A DNA stretch of 64,000 bases from Thalassoglobus polymorphus (GCF_007744255.1 NZ_CP036267.1:4444001-4508000); one strand, 5' to 3'. Numbered from the stretch's first letter, positions 21,401 through 29,025 are shown. Numbers and translations are program-made. Notes: generated by a model from the sequence alone, not told the origin.

Positions 21401-24284
21401 AAATGTTGATCTCCTCAGCCGCGAGCTGTCCCGTTTCAACAATCAAGTTTCCGATAGTTGAAGCGGCCCCACCAATCGACCCGGTAATTGTCGTCGTGCC
21501 ATCGAGTGTGACTTGATGCTGCAATACGCCATCGCCCAGCAAGTCACCCGAGATGTCGATGTCCCCGCCCTTGAGTATGACATCGTCTGTCAGCGTGACA
21601 TCATCCTGATAGACCTGATCAAGAGCGCTGGTCACATCTCCTCCCAAGCGACTCGTTCCGGAGATGTTGATTCCACCGGCGCTCTGGAGAGTTGAATCGG
21701 CGTCGAGATTTCCTCCGACGGCGACATCACCCAAAGTTGTTGAAACCGCTTGACCGGCAACCAAATCGCCAGAAATGTTGATGTCCCCAGCATCGAGCTG
21801 TCCCGTTTCAACAATCAAGTTTCCGATAGTTGAAGCGGCCCCACCAATCGACCCGGTAATGGTCGTCGTTCCATCGAGAGTGACTTGATGCTGCAATGCG
21901 CCATCGCCCAGCAAGTCACCCGAGATGTCGATGCTTCCGGCTTTTATAATGACATCGCCCGTCAGCGTGACGTCATCATCGAGATCAACGTTCCCATTGG
22001 CGGTGACGTCCGTTCCGAACTGAGCCGTGCCAGTCACCTTGATGTGATTCTGACTGGTGAGAGTGTTACTGGATTTCACATTTCCTGTCACAGAAATACT
22101 GCCGACATTTGTCTCAATGGTGTTCGTCGCATTGAGATTCGCCGTGATAGTGGCTGCCCCGGCGAGAAACATTCCGGTGACAAAGACGGTCGTCGCATTA
22201 TCAACCTGAAACGTACCCGCCACGGTAAACGGGTCGCTCCCCAGCGTCACTTCATTGGCTGCTGTGATAGTGACATTCTGAACGAACTCTCCACCGCTAT
22301 CACCAACCGCAAAGAAGTCGACATCAGCACCAGTCCCGGCATCGATCTGTATCGACTTCCCAGCCACCGAAGCGGACAAACGGGCATCCGAAAAATCAAC
22401 GTTGCTCGTAGCAGGATCGCTCCCGTCGTCAGTTTTGATGTTCACATCATCAGTCAGATTCATCGCAACTGGAGCTGTGTGCCCAATGGCGGTGAATGCT
22501 CCGCCATTGGTCGCGTACATTCCTGAAATCGAAACCGTGTTTGCCTGATAAAGTTGATCGCCGCTGGTCGTCACATCACGAAGCGTAATCATCTCAGCAG
22601 CGACGACGTCGATCGTTCCAACTTCGAAGTTCGTCGTCGTGAAGAGTACGTTCTCCGCATTGATCTCTAACAGTCCCAGCAAGTTGCCAGAGGCATTGCT
22701 CGCTTGCCCCAACGTGACTACCCCGCCTGGGTTCATGCCGTCAGTCGCATCCAATTGAAGCGTGATTCCAACATTGGATGAAGAGAGGGTCGAAGCGCTG
22801 AGATCGATGTCCCCGCCATCGGTCTCAACTAGACTGTTCGACTGAACATCCCAAAGCCCCATCACGGTGAAGTCGCCACCCATCGTGACGTAATGGCTAT
22901 TAGTGGCGATCAAATCGGCGGAGTACGATTGCAGCCCACTTTGCGTGGTCACATCATGCAGGGAAATTTCAGTCTTCGCAGTCATGGTGACCGAACCAAA
23001 CGCTCCGCCTGGACTTGTCCCTGCATTGCTTCCCAAAATGATTGACCCCGGCAACGCCGGGTTCCCACCCATGCCAACGCTTTGAATGTTAAGCGTGTTG
23101 AACTCACCCGCTACACTGTTTATCGGGCCATCAACTTTCACCCGCCCCACAGCAGAGAGTGTGGTGTCCTGAGCAACCACAACCTGATTGTGAAACTCAA
23201 TCGATTCCATTGCTGAAATGCTGTCAGCGTCGATCCGACTGGTGCCAGCCCCACTCACATCGAGATTTAGAACTGCTTCGACAGTATCACCGAAGAGAAC
23301 ATCACCGTCAGTCATGATGGTCAAGTCATGACCGTTGCCGTCGATTGTGTCGAACTCAATGGCTCCTGAAACGGTGCTTTCCAGATTCGCATCGGCAGAA
23401 AGCTGAAACGCCCCGTGGTAAAGCTGGTCACCTGATGTGAGCGCACCATCCCCCAGTGAAATCACAGAAGCTGTGATTTCCACATCACCCAACTCTTTCC
23501 CGAGCAGTCCTAGAGACCCACCAACGCTGAAATCATTCCCATCGGTATCGACTTCAAAGCTTTCGGCTGGATTCCCGGCCAGCCCAAAAACATCACCCGA
23601 GATGTCAACGATTCCAGAGGTACTGAGCAGCTGATCTTCAGTCAGTTGCAGCGAACCGTTGAGGACAAGATCAACGTCATTCAGCAGGAAGCTTTCATCC
23701 GCGAGCCGAATCGTTTCTGCATTGATCGTCACGCTGGCATCATCAGGGAGGCTGGTGAAGAGAGGATTCCCGTTGTCCACCAAAGTGACGAGGTCGTTTC
23801 CACCTCCACCATCGACGGTGATTTGCAACGGGTCAGCCCCGGCAAATCCGGAAGGGATACGCAGGATCACTTCATCATCCTGATCCCCCATCTCAATTCG
23901 AATACCGTTGGGCAATTGCGAAGTGACGATGGAGTCCCCAATCGAGTTCCCCATATGGTCAACGATATCGATAGGATTCGCGGTGATGTCGGTTGTATCA
24001 AAAATCCGGATTACTTCGTTTCCGGGATCTCCTGCGTTTGAGAGTTGAAGAATCGCGAGGTCCTCAGTGGCATCGGTCCCTTCGATGATCAATTCACCGG
24101 CGATCAGCGCAGCAGTCACGCTGAGAACGCGGCGTTCTTCGAGGCGGTCAACATAGAGTTGCACAAAATCGTCCGGATGACGATGCGCAAAACCACCAGA
24201 GTGTCTCCTTTTGGAAACACACGAACGCTCACCAAGATCGCTGAGTAAATGTTGTAGTCGAGAAAACCACTTCATCCGATCCAT
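12447..24284 (-). CDS. Giant secreted beta-strand-repeat protein with LE-R-LS N-terminus
   Basis: 3,945-residue protein with no catalytic domain seen. Residues 48-55 read LEERRVLS, the N-terminal LEPR-XLL-like motif that marks many huge secreted planctomycete proteins. The body (about 60-3500) is low-charge, rich in Gly, Asp, Thr, Ser, Val and Ile, with hundreds of short beta-strand units such as DITLG, NLIVETG and TTTITGS, as in filamentous-haemagglutinin-like beta-helices. Longer units with GIG-x2-N/D-x-LET and N-x2-SG-x-I recur. Two 124-residue copies sit near 770-1020. The last 400 residues differ: an immunoglobulin/PKD-like region (FTYVVDWD), then a charged Pro/Glu/Lys-rich tail. Likely a surface adhesin or matrix protein. 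Cys is nearly absent after the N-terminus. The start could also be the ATG at 24275. Confidence 0.92.
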   Translation of the reverse strand: MDRMKWFSRLQHLLSDLGERSCVSKRRHSGGFAHRHPDDFVQLYVDRLEERRVLSVTAALIAGELIIEGTDATEDLAILQLSNAGDPGNEVIRIFDTTDITANPIDIVDHMGNSIGDSIVTSQLPNGIRIEMGDQDDEVILRIPSGFAGADPLQITVDGGGGNDLVTLVDNGNPLFTSLPDDASVTINAETIRLADESFLLNDVDLVLNGSLQLTEDQLLSTSGIVDISGDVFGLAGNPAESFEVDTDGNDFSVGGSLGLLGKELGDVEITASVISLGDGALTSGDQLYHGAFQLSADANLESTVSGAIEFDTIDGNGHDLTIMTDGDVLFGDTVEAVLNLDVSGAGTSRIDADSISAMESIEFHNQVVVAQDTTLSAVGRVKVDGPINSVAGEFNTLNIQSVGMGGNPALPGSIILGSNAGTSPGGAFGSVTMTAKTEISLHDVTTQSGLQSYSADLIATNSHYVTMGGDFTVMGLWDVQSNSLVETDGGDIDLSASTLSSSNVGITLQLDATDGMNPGGVVTLGQASNASGNLLGLLEINAENVLFTTTNFEVGTIDVVAAEMITLRDVTTSGDQLYQANTVSISGMYATNGGAFTAIGHTAPVAMNLTDDVNIKTDDGSDPATSNVDFSDARLSASVAGKSIQIDAGTGADVDFFAVGDSGGEFVQNVTITAANEVTLGSDPFTVAGTFQVDNATTVFVTGMFLAGAATITANLNATNTIETNVGSISVTGNVKSSNTLTSQNHIKVTGTAQFGTDVTANGNVDLDDDVTLTGDVIIKAGSIDISGDLLGDGALQHQVTLDGTTTITGSIGGAASTIGNLIVETGQLDAGDINISGDLVAGQAVSTTLGDVAVGGNLDADSTLQSAGGINISGTSRLGGDVTSALDQVYQDDVTLTDDVILKGGDIDISGDLLGDGVLQHQVTLDGTTTITGSIGGAASTIGNLIVETGQLAAEEINISGDLVASQVASTTLGDIVVGGNLDTDSTLQSAGGINITGTSRLGGDVTSALDQVYQDDVTLKSNVHFSAEDGGDIDSNAITFLGKLNEDAAATSSNAFFTTSSDVLFMEAVGSLIPIDSLTFHQANDITFDSTVQVAGDFMIATANDVTLNSTLEVGGDITQSAGSGTTEFNGTSGAGIGGMLNVTTESVLFQTAVVTTGGNIDIQAAESITFTTQGGFDADVATINLVADTDNNNTGSFVQSADSKVTTLNETVNAISVSVMGTGDAEIASLNAGTTSGVVTVSVGGEILDATDSETANIIAFGAELIAASGIGAAGGMDDLNTDVARLAFDNSSGELHIRNDGALEVAMVNVLAESQALGGGTLTANSPLTISMNTLVGGNMTFTAGNSAVVGDDLTINADVTHTDGNGFIAFVAGDDIAHMSGTLSNTGGAVNEIRFLADQEGAADGDRGGITQVAGALDAEHVLFVAFDPVDFSAGTNDVETLAADVDGAFTFVEVDTLTIGTVNGVSGIMTQGSHVDIQSGGELTVDEEINTQPGAGGSVTVSAAILNATLSAGAGDITLNGGGLDLVINAAQSTATSAMYSAPRDIIIGARVSTTAPGANLTFSADTDNDSVGGVHLLVGGQVDSAGTVLIEGSDLSTTAGSVESVRVDADGMTDQILAVGEISIQPRGSAPANADQVLDGQIHSTTDDIDITAKNNILLSADLIADDGNVDLNSAVRLTGASTISTGGTATFNSTIDDDGVAMTGSALTVTAAGTTRFMGAIGVSDAIESLLVDGGGTTEVEADINATGSVQFDDALVLINSLTITSNDAGLLFNSTVEGTTAGMEDLTITVDSIAGDVTFQQAVGQSTALGNVIVTNVRDLLIDQAFTAESFVQQDGTGQTTVNGLTKLNGVTGFDVTTSEIDINADIDVAAAALGANVALTSDNSISLDATILSGTGSVMLMAGSDVTITGGISSAAGPVLIEANNDVTFEMTALIELTAGSVTVTADADADQDGAGGALLMEDGALIDAGSGTISLSADEDITLGGLLTTNSTASAVSIVTTSGGIVDGGDTHLEIVADAVGAVVAIDAVTGIGSGNELETKVAAIDLENSASGNIEIEEQTALTINNAAQVSDGNIAITTVDGSILIAGMGVSTNGTGTVLIDANGNDSSLKIDAAITTEDGGITLNADGGITGTASGSVSSITGSIGIHADAEVNGTGGVGLMDTPVDAGSETISVTASQDVIIGTATTTSAANNAVSILSRDGSIMADVTAMNGQLNLDSATGSVITSDVERVDAVNSTSGDIMVTNSSALDIIGVSQQGSGDVIISSDGTMTILNSGTGVTATTGMVKLAALMAGSDMLVNQDISTGGGEINLFAEGRVASTLGSDLNTSAPASAAGQINIKANTGDVELRGDVSAVGTGAEDAGDISIESVASNVILTNVDASAGGVAGAISVTAGQEISLTGNLTALGDTSDGSVSLDAGTEILDGNDGSTLISTGDLSLTATSNIGEIDDFVARTGNAIDAVVTGELQDLSITDAGGEIHLKIMGDLQAASGAIVPDIDGVATLLLQTTGMLDVGTNPGVLDLSPGDLIGLHAGTVLTLPDAGMNVGSGLTGGTLRLSGGTDIVDPAGRELGLFVARDLFFTSMSSGGDTTLNLDVTNLDADLSGAAAGTKLTINNEGELNANHVVTHNGDIRINNALMQRGDLNIGQIDAGTGDVILDTTANGGALRDLDENELPANTNVDIIAAGLAIRVANNSVTNVIDHTLEVEIDTLAAESENLAVKILDESGSLTIGTVDGLSGVTVSNADADDVVEVVTVGVLNVNENVSSTGLADLFLAAGGNTAANDLNLDADVSKQGAAGNVLLIAGDDVSISSTSSVTAENDSNITVQAGVDVLTPDVANTAPFSSGNINGDILMSSGSLIGTDAGTITLQATRDVAITLLNANFDDSGDLGNVIVTADDNGLADSTPNGSGEIREVLAGESANIIAENASLSAATGIGAANDINLDVMTVDASNSMVGDVQLFEVAGAGDNNLIVTSISNQNGDVNVQTDDGTLTIAGPVSTTGSGNVVLTSGDSDLDGNGDLQIQASVTTEQGSVTLTSEGNHVEFTDAGDVTTTSGRIDVAAGMTDDMGNITQTAGSVINAGNAQVEFNAHGQITLGQIVTTNASTEAVTLNADLGVNSVDPPNILNIDAANGRLVINTDSGVAPIRTTVESLDMSNISTGGVTITETDAINIVRVDQNAAAGIDITAGGTMTLVSGEAGVTGTSDAINLTTEGAGSQIVINSTIQSTTGKITVNSADNVRMGAASSIETSAAELLLIGGNALDPGSVTSGGILMEDGALIDATDARVDLVAKEDIQVGRILTSTDVRLTSLGGAITDAGDSGGVDIVAASLGLDAATGIGDGNGIETSVATLAARNSTSGGIEIDNTTGGLLTIGDFNSTALDATLGPLSGITLAGAISENIVLTHDGELLIASPVLNMTGGEIDITSGADFTVQAVVIADINSPTGIVRLNSGADLIVLDTNPGDLAASDIEGYEVIGTAASPVPDFDQGTGGTVYDPSNPDLFNPPENVTDPINFDPDNPAHLAMLPVRFADNVIVRSHTGAITQPVPSAKNIDTPQVLSNGIARITGEFGRDSEETFTYVVDWDSVFGDDTQTFNSGDPLYSNEEGIVIGTVPGTGPGAFDFDHRYFGNPNPNNPSAPILITISVFDDPNITFFADAGAIDLGEITFDSEAPIPGEGLAGGFVFDVSVDVPQIEAPRVQFSENLEKEQGAIIDTEEDDFSDGGVESEGSRDELILIIQKIGPDGKVEIDQFGRPIQRTLRGADAIERLSDLPELHKRLDFGHWKIFTKEGEDGQMMLVEDVVLRDGRPVVGEEGTQDRPPTSEAMGDSPSKMPEVNDSPKEPPVPEKQKNEDDDSGTSQIDPVLPIFDTDETLSLRSEDNQSEVAYLAALPVSSQVLRKVGRTLHRFKHFAGLFLGLLK
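21220..21970 (-). repeat. Tandem 372-bp duplication inside the giant secreted protein gene
   Basis: Two head-to-tail units with a period of exactly 372 bp (124 codons), seen for example as identical words at 21231 and 21603, and again at 21541 and 21913. The encoded units differ at roughly 15 of 124 residues. Both contain DISGDLLGDG, TTTITGSIGGAASTIGNLIV and GTSRLGGDVTSALDQVYQ. The near identity stands out against the rest of this repetitive protein, where units are strongly diverged, so this is a recent in-frame expansion. Confidence 0.9.
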
Positions 24285-24676
24285 CCTACCAGATTGCCAA
24301 CATTCAACGGATATCGCTCCGATGAAGCTGAACTGTTACAACCGCCGACGCTTATTGATGTTACAACCAGCCCGCAAGTTTCGACGCGGATTCCGAGCTG
24401 ATTCGCCTGTACACTTTGCGCAATCCGCACGGTCAAAGAGAGTGGCAAGGCGAAATCAATGCCATTTTAAGTCTACTGGTACGGTAATCCATTACGAATT
24501 GGTAAGTTGCGGTAAATTCAGCCGAATAATAGAGACATAAACTTCGCACCGATTGTGCTTGATTTGCCTGATCATTCTTCAGGAGCAGCGTGAAAGCCTT
24601 TCAGTTCGCAGCACGAAGCAGAATCGCACAACGCGCAACAGGTCGCTTGATCGTGGAGCAACGAACAACGGAAGCT
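24285..24676. other. Intergenic region upstream of the giant secreted-protein gene
   Basis: 392 bp between the DUF58 stop and the giant-gene start, both minus strand; no gene seen. It must hold the giant gene's promoter or leader. Two features stand out: the 10-bp direct repeat at 24334-24368, and near the DUF58 end short inverted repeats (CCTGA...TCAGG around 24570-24584 and TGAAAGCCTTTCA around 24591-24603) that could end the DUF58 transcript, although no T-run follows. Confidence 0.4.
24334..24368 (-). promoter_or_regulatory. Direct-repeat operator candidate before the giant gene
   Basis: TGTTACAACC occurs exactly at 24334-24343 and 24359-24368, a 25-bp period, or about two and a half helical turns; on the coding strand it reads GGTTGTAACA twice. 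It lies 50-85 bp upstream of the giant gene's start, where an operator or activator site would be expected. No regulator is known for it; the function is inference. Confidence 0.35.
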
Positions 24677-25987
24677 CTACAGAAGGTGCCGGGCTTTGAC
24701 TTCGAGATAGCCGTTAATGGCAGTGGAAGTGAGTTTGTCCGGCAGCGAACTCATCGTCAGAATGCCGGAATCTTTCATCGTGATCGTCTTCTTTTCAACA
24801 GCAGTCAATAACTCAGCTGCAGCGGAGCACTGAAACGCTTCGACATCAGAGGTGGGGACTTTTGTCGCGAGGTTCGTTAGCCCGAGATCTTGCAAGAAGA
24901 CACACAAAAACAGATGCCGGGAGCGAATGGACTTCAGTGCATGGTGAAGCTCCTCAAGATGCTTGTCGTCGACAACATGGGTCAACAAAATGACGAGCGA
25001 GCGTTTCCGGAATCGCTGCGAGAGTTGTTCCATCGCCAGTGTGTAGTCGGCAGTTTCTCGGCGCGGTTGAAGATCGAACGAGTGCTGCAGAATGGTTTGA
25101 ATTGCTGGCTTACCTCGGACAGGACGCACAACACGTTCGACCTTATTTGAGAACGCCATAAAACCGACGTTGTCGGCTTGCCCGAGTGCAATGTAACTGA
25201 GCATGATCGAGGCATTGAGAGCTCGGTCCAAATACGAAACGCCGTCCGATTCATTAAGCATCGATCGACCACAGTCGACGGCGATCAGGATATTTTGATT
25301 CTGCTCGACGTTGAATTCTCGACTAACGAGCTCTTGTTTTCGCGAAGAAGCTTTCCAGTCAATTTGCCTCATCTCGTCATCACGCCGATACTCACGCAGT
25401 CGCTCGAACTCACTGCCCTGGCCGCGTAAGCGTCTCATTTTGATGCCGAGTTCATCAACACGATTTCGCCGAGCCATTAATTCGTAACGATAGACAGCAC
25501 GGATATCTGGCAGGATTCGAACTTTAGTTTTCACCGGCCGTTGTTGAGTGAAGGTCCACAGACCGAATGTACTTTCCTTTCGAAGTGAGATTGAATCAAA
25601 CGAATTTCTTCCACGCTCGTGCGGCTCGAATGTGTAGCGTTCGATGCGCTCCTGCATAGGAGCGACTTCCATGGTAAGAGGGTTGCCGCTCGCAGATCCT
25701 GGCTGTGGAGTCTCGTCATACAGGTCAACGACGACGGACGTTTTTCCAGTATTCCGAACTATTAAGTTCACGGGATTTCGCGAACCGACGCTGAGTACCT
25801 CGGACACTTCGCGTTCAAATTTCAGCTTCGCCAAGGACTCACTGACAAACAGGTCAGCGAGGGCTGCACCGACCACAATGAGATTGCCAAACAACCCCAA
25901 CATCCGCAGCGGTGGCATCCAGATTCCAGCGATCAAAATCGGGAACGTGCAAGCAAACAGAAGTAACATTCGAGGACGTGGTGTCAT
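24677..25987 (-). CDS. DUF58 domain protein (VWA-like), partner of MoxR
   Basis: 436 residues with two N-terminal hydrophobic helices (about 7-24 and 29-46). The DUF58 signature occurs near residues 185-220: GQGSEFERLREYRRDDEMR, then QIDWKASSRK. A MIDAS-like VDCGRSM follows at about 236, where the first serine of the usual DxSxS is glycine. The domain is a von Willebrand A variant that works with MoxR AAA ATPases. Its start overlaps the MoxR stop (25984-25987), so it is translationally coupled. It is the last gene of the RDD-SpoIIM-DUF4129-DUF4350-MoxR-DUF58 operon, with the C-terminal part probably facing the cytoplasm. Confidence 0.92.
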   Translation of the reverse strand: MTPRPRMLLLFACTFPILIAGIWMPPLRMLGLFGNLIVVGAALADLFVSESLAKLKFEREVSEVLSVGSRNPVNLIVRNTGKTSVVVDLYDETPQPGSASGNPLTMEVAPMQERIERYTFEPHERGRNSFDSISLRKESTFGLWTFTQQRPVKTKVRILPDIRAVYRYELMARRNRVDELGIKMRRLRGQGSEFERLREYRRDDEMRQIDWKASSRKQELVSREFNVEQNQNILIAVDCGRSMLNESDGVSYLDRALNASIMLSYIALGQADNVGFMAFSNKVERVVRPVRGKPAIQTILQHSFDLQPRRETADYTLAMEQLSQRFRKRSLVILLTHVVDDKHLEELHHALKSIRSRHLFLCVFLQDLGLTNLATKVPTSDVEAFQCSAAAELLTAVEKKTITMKDSGILTMSSLPDKLTSTAINGYLEVKARHLL

Positions 25988-26943
25988 GAACGGGGGACCT
26001 CAACGTTGTCCATAATTTCCAGAATCACGTCATCCACAGTTGTCCCTTCAATTTCGATATCTGGACGCAGCAGGAGCCTGTGTCGCAAGACCCAGGGAGC
26101 GATCTCCTTGATGTCGTCCGGAGTCACAAAATCTCGACCGCGACAGGCCGCCAAAGTCCGCCCGGCAACTAACATATTCACTCCCCCTCGAGGGCTGGCG
26201 CCCACAGAAACCGAGTGCCAGTTCCGGGTCCGGTCAATAATCTCAACGATGTAATTGATGACCTTTTCTTCCACGATGACTTGCGAAGCAACTTTTTGAA
26301 TTTCCAGAACATCAGTCGATGCCATCACAGGTTTCAGATCGTAACCAAGATGATGATGAGGATTTTTCCCGGATGCATAGTGTCCAAGAATTCGTTTTTC
26401 ATCAGCAACTGGCGGATAGTCGATCATCAACTTGAACATGAAGCGATCAACCTGAGCCTCTGGAAGTGGATACGTTCCTTCATGCTCCAGTGGGTTTTGA
26501 GTCGCCAAAACCAGAAACGGACGAGGGAGGCGGCGCGTCTCCCCATCAACAGTCACCTGCTTCTCCTCCATCACTTCCAGGAGTGCCGACTGAGTTTTGG
26601 GTGGTGAGCGATTGACTTCGTCCGCGAGCATCAAGTTCGTGAAGACCGGCCCTTTGATGAAATGGAATTGCTGGTCTTTCATGCTGTAGACGTTGTGCCC
26701 TGTGAGGTCAGAGGGCATCAGGTCGGGAGTGAACTGGACTCGACCAAACTCGCAAGAGACCACTTTCGAAAGAGTGTTGACCAATAACGTTTTGCCCAGT
26801 CCGGGAACGCCTTCAATTAACACGCTCCCCTCAGAAAAGAGAGCAATCAATGCTCCCTCAACAAGTTCCACCTGGCCGACGAAAACTTTGCCGATTTCTT
26901 CGAGACATTCATCAAATAAGATTTTAACTCTTTCGAGTTCCAT
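25984..26943 (-). CDS. MoxR family AAA+ ATPase
   Basis: 319 residues from the ATG at 26943. The frame is open to 27003, but AAGGAG lies 8 bp before the 26943 ATG and the conserved MoxR N-terminus begins there. Walker A is GVPGLGKT (45-52), Walker B LMLADEVNR (D108, E109), then PPKTQSALLEVMEE and the family motif TQNPLEHEGTYPLPEAQVDR. MoxR ATPases act as chaperones for VWA-containing partners; the DUF58 gene follows directly with a 4-bp overlap. Cytoplasmic. Fits the usual length of the family (about 310-330). Confidence 0.95.
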   Translation of the reverse strand: MELERVKILFDECLEEIGKVFVGQVELVEGALIALFSEGSVLIEGVPGLGKTLLVNTLSKVVSCEFGRVQFTPDLMPSDLTGHNVYSMKDQQFHFIKGPVFTNLMLADEVNRSPPKTQSALLEVMEEKQVTVDGETRRLPRPFLVLATQNPLEHEGTYPLPEAQVDRFMFKLMIDYPPVADEKRILGHYASGKNPHHHLGYDLKPVMASTDVLEIQKVASQVIVEEKVINYIVEIIDRTRNWHSVSVGASPRGGVNMLVAGRTLAACRGRDFVTPDDIKEIAPWVLRHRLLLRPDIEIEGTTVDDVILEIMDNVEVPRS

Positions 26944-27032
26944 AAGTGACTCCTTGCCACGTTGAATTTGTAGAGACTGAAATTCTTGTTCGCGAAACTT
27001 CAAAACCTGTTTTCGTGCTGAAGTGCCGTATT

Positions 27033-28274
27033 TTATGAATCTGAACGAAGCCTCGAAATCAGGAACGACAGTTGTTTTAACAAACGCCCCGCTTCCGAGT
27101 TGCTGATGGCTTTCGCATCTCCACGACGAATTGCCATCTTGACTGCTTTCAGTAGTTCAGCAACCTCAGCCGGTTCCATCCGTACCTGGCGTGCCACCGC
27201 AGCAGCATCATCAACTCGAAATCCATTTCCATACAGCGAACGCAACTCTAACTTCAAAAATTCGTACATGCTCTCAAGTGAGTGAGCCCCAGCATGAGCA
27301 CGGAAATACAACACTCCCAGTGCATTCGCGTGTTCGACAATACTGCGGCGACGAGAGTACATCGATTCGTAAACCGGACCGAAACGTCGCGCACCGATCC
27401 AACCAAACAGGACTCCGATCAAGATCAGTTGCAGCGTGATCGGACGAAATGCCGGGGTAAACAAAATCCCCACAACTTTCGGAACTCCCGAACTGTTGAG
27501 CGTTTCATCGATGAAAGTCTCTCCCCTAACTGGAGTCGCTTCGACGATCCGAAAAGCCAGTAAAGCCCGCTCCGAATCGACCATCGCTCCATTGCTGAAG
27601 ATCTCATCACTGGCACAAAACAGAACCGTCCCCATTCCGACTTCTTGACGAACCACTTGAGGATGATCGTTTGAGCTCAGCAAGACTTCCCAATTGTCGA
27701 TGGAGTCCAAATCGAAGATGGCGTTTGATTTCCAGGTCACCGGATGGTCCACGAGTTCCGTCTCTGCGACGGCATCTTCCAGATCGCTTAAAGATGGTGC
27801 ATCGAGAAATGACTCGTTCAGCTCAGTCCCATCTTCTTCCAGTTCAACATCGATTCCCTGCTTCTTCAACTCTTCCAGCTTCGCTTTCTCCTCAAGGATT
27901 TCTTGAGTTGTAATGGTGAGGCCGAATTGCGGAATTTCGACAAAGGGGTCGGTCGCAGAGGCTGCAAAGACCAGTGTCGCTCCATTGAGGACTTCGTAGA
28001 AAATGTCGTCCCATTCCTGCTCAGAAGGATATCGAGCCGGCCCGAGAATGAGAATTCGATCTTCAAACCCCGGACGCGGAATGAGTTCATCCGTACTTCG
28101 ATGAACATCAGTGCCGAGTCGCTGCATGGCCTGATAGAAGACTCGCTTTCCGGGGAAGGCCGAACTGTATGAATCGGATTTGACACTCGCAGATCCGGGA
28201 ATCCACCAGACTCCCAGGAGCAAAACCAGAAATGCCAAAGTGATCCAGAGAGTTTCAATTCGCCAGATGCGCAT
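27033..28274 (-). CDS. DUF4350 domain membrane protein
   Basis: 413 residues. There are two possible ATGs, 28280 and 28274; the strong AAGGAGG directly abuts the first but is 6 bp from the second, so 28274 is chosen. An N-terminal helix (TLWITLAFLVLLLGVWWIP) is followed by the DUF4350 region with GKRVFYQAMQRLG near residue 40 and ILILGPARYPSEQEW, an extracytoplasmic Rossmann-like domain. A second helix (LQLILIGVLFGWIGARRFGP) sits near 290, followed by a cytoplasmic C-terminus. It overlaps the DUF4129 gene by 20 bp. The family usually occurs between DUF4129 and MoxR, as here. Molecular role unknown. Confidence 0.88.
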   Translation of the reverse strand: MRIWRIETLWITLAFLVLLLGVWWIPGSASVKSDSYSSAFPGKRVFYQAMQRLGTDVHRSTDELIPRPGFEDRILILGPARYPSEQEWDDIFYEVLNGATLVFAASATDPFVEIPQFGLTITTQEILEEKAKLEELKKQGIDVELEEDGTELNESFLDAPSLSDLEDAVAETELVDHPVTWKSNAIFDLDSIDNWEVLLSSNDHPQVVRQEVGMGTVLFCASDEIFSNGAMVDSERALLAFRIVEATPVRGETFIDETLNSSGVPKVVGILFTPAFRPITLQLILIGVLFGWIGARRFGPVYESMYSRRRSIVEHANALGVLYFRAHAGAHSLESMYEFLKLELRSLYGNGFRVDDAAAVARQVRMEPAEVAELLKAVKMAIRRGDAKAISNSEAGRLLKQLSFLISRLRSDS

Positions 28275-29025
28275 TGCCATCCTCCTTCGCGAATGATTGT
28301 CGAAACTCGATCAGGCACTTTTCAAATGCTTCTTTCGTTGCGGGTCGGCGACCGTAGAAGACACGTTCAAACTCCAGAATGATCTCCTGAAGCGACTCTC
28401 TCCTCGGGAGATCGCTCCACAAAGCACGGACATAATCCCGGTTCGTCAGCCCACGACGATAACGAATGAGCGCCGCCCGTTCCGTCCAACTCATGGATCC
28501 TAAAACCAGTTCGCGCAACGCAGAACGATAGTCACCTCGACCGGCAACGAGTAACGCCCGCTGTTCATATTCATTGGCTGGAATGTCCCCCGGCGGTGAT
28601 GTGGGAGTGATCGCCTCTTGATCCTCTCCCAACAGGAATTCATCGTCTTGTTGATTGGAACTCATACGACGAAACAAGTTCACCGCGATAATGAGCAGGA
28701 TTGCAATGAGAATGACAATGGCGGAGTAGAGCAACCATTGCCCAAGATTTAAACTTGGCTGTCTGATCTCTGTCGGTGCTCCCGCTTCGTCCTCCTCTCC
28801 GAAAAGCCATTCTAAAAACTCCTTCATGATATCCGGAAGTTCTTCCGTTTCTCTGGCAGTTGCTTTCTCCCGAAACAGATGTCGATACTCAGGATCGCTG
28901 AGAACCTCTTTGACGGTTTGCTGGACTTCTCCCGAATCGAGCACTCCCTCATTATTCTGGCCCAGGCAGGCAGAAGCTGAGAACATTCCGAAAAACAGAT
29001 AAAGGATGAGGCTTCGCAAGATCAT
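28255..29025 (-). CDS. DUF4129 domain protein
   Basis: 256 residues: a signal sequence (MILRSLILYLFFGMFSASAC), a short outer segment with an acidic patch (GEEDEAGA), one membrane helix at about 95-118 (LLYSAIVILIAILLIIAV) and a cytoplasmic C-terminal DUF4129 domain containing YEQRALLVAGRGDYRSALREL and RYRRGLTNRDYVRAL. The start overlaps the preceding membrane-protein stop by 4 bp (29022-29025) and the end overlaps the DUF4350 gene. DUF4129 proteins sit in MoxR/DUF58/transglutaminase or SpoIIM operons; biochemical activity is not established. Confidence 0.88.
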   Translation of the reverse strand: MILRSLILYLFFGMFSASACLGQNNEGVLDSGEVQQTVKEVLSDPEYRHLFREKATARETEELPDIMKEFLEWLFGEEDEAGAPTEIRQPSLNLGQWLLYSAIVILIAILLIIAVNLFRRMSSNQQDDEFLLGEDQEAITPTSPPGDIPANEYEQRALLVAGRGDYRSALRELVLGSMSWTERAALIRYRRGLTNRDYVRALWSDLPRRESLQEIILEFERVFYGRRPATKEAFEKCLIEFRQSFAKEDGNAHLAN

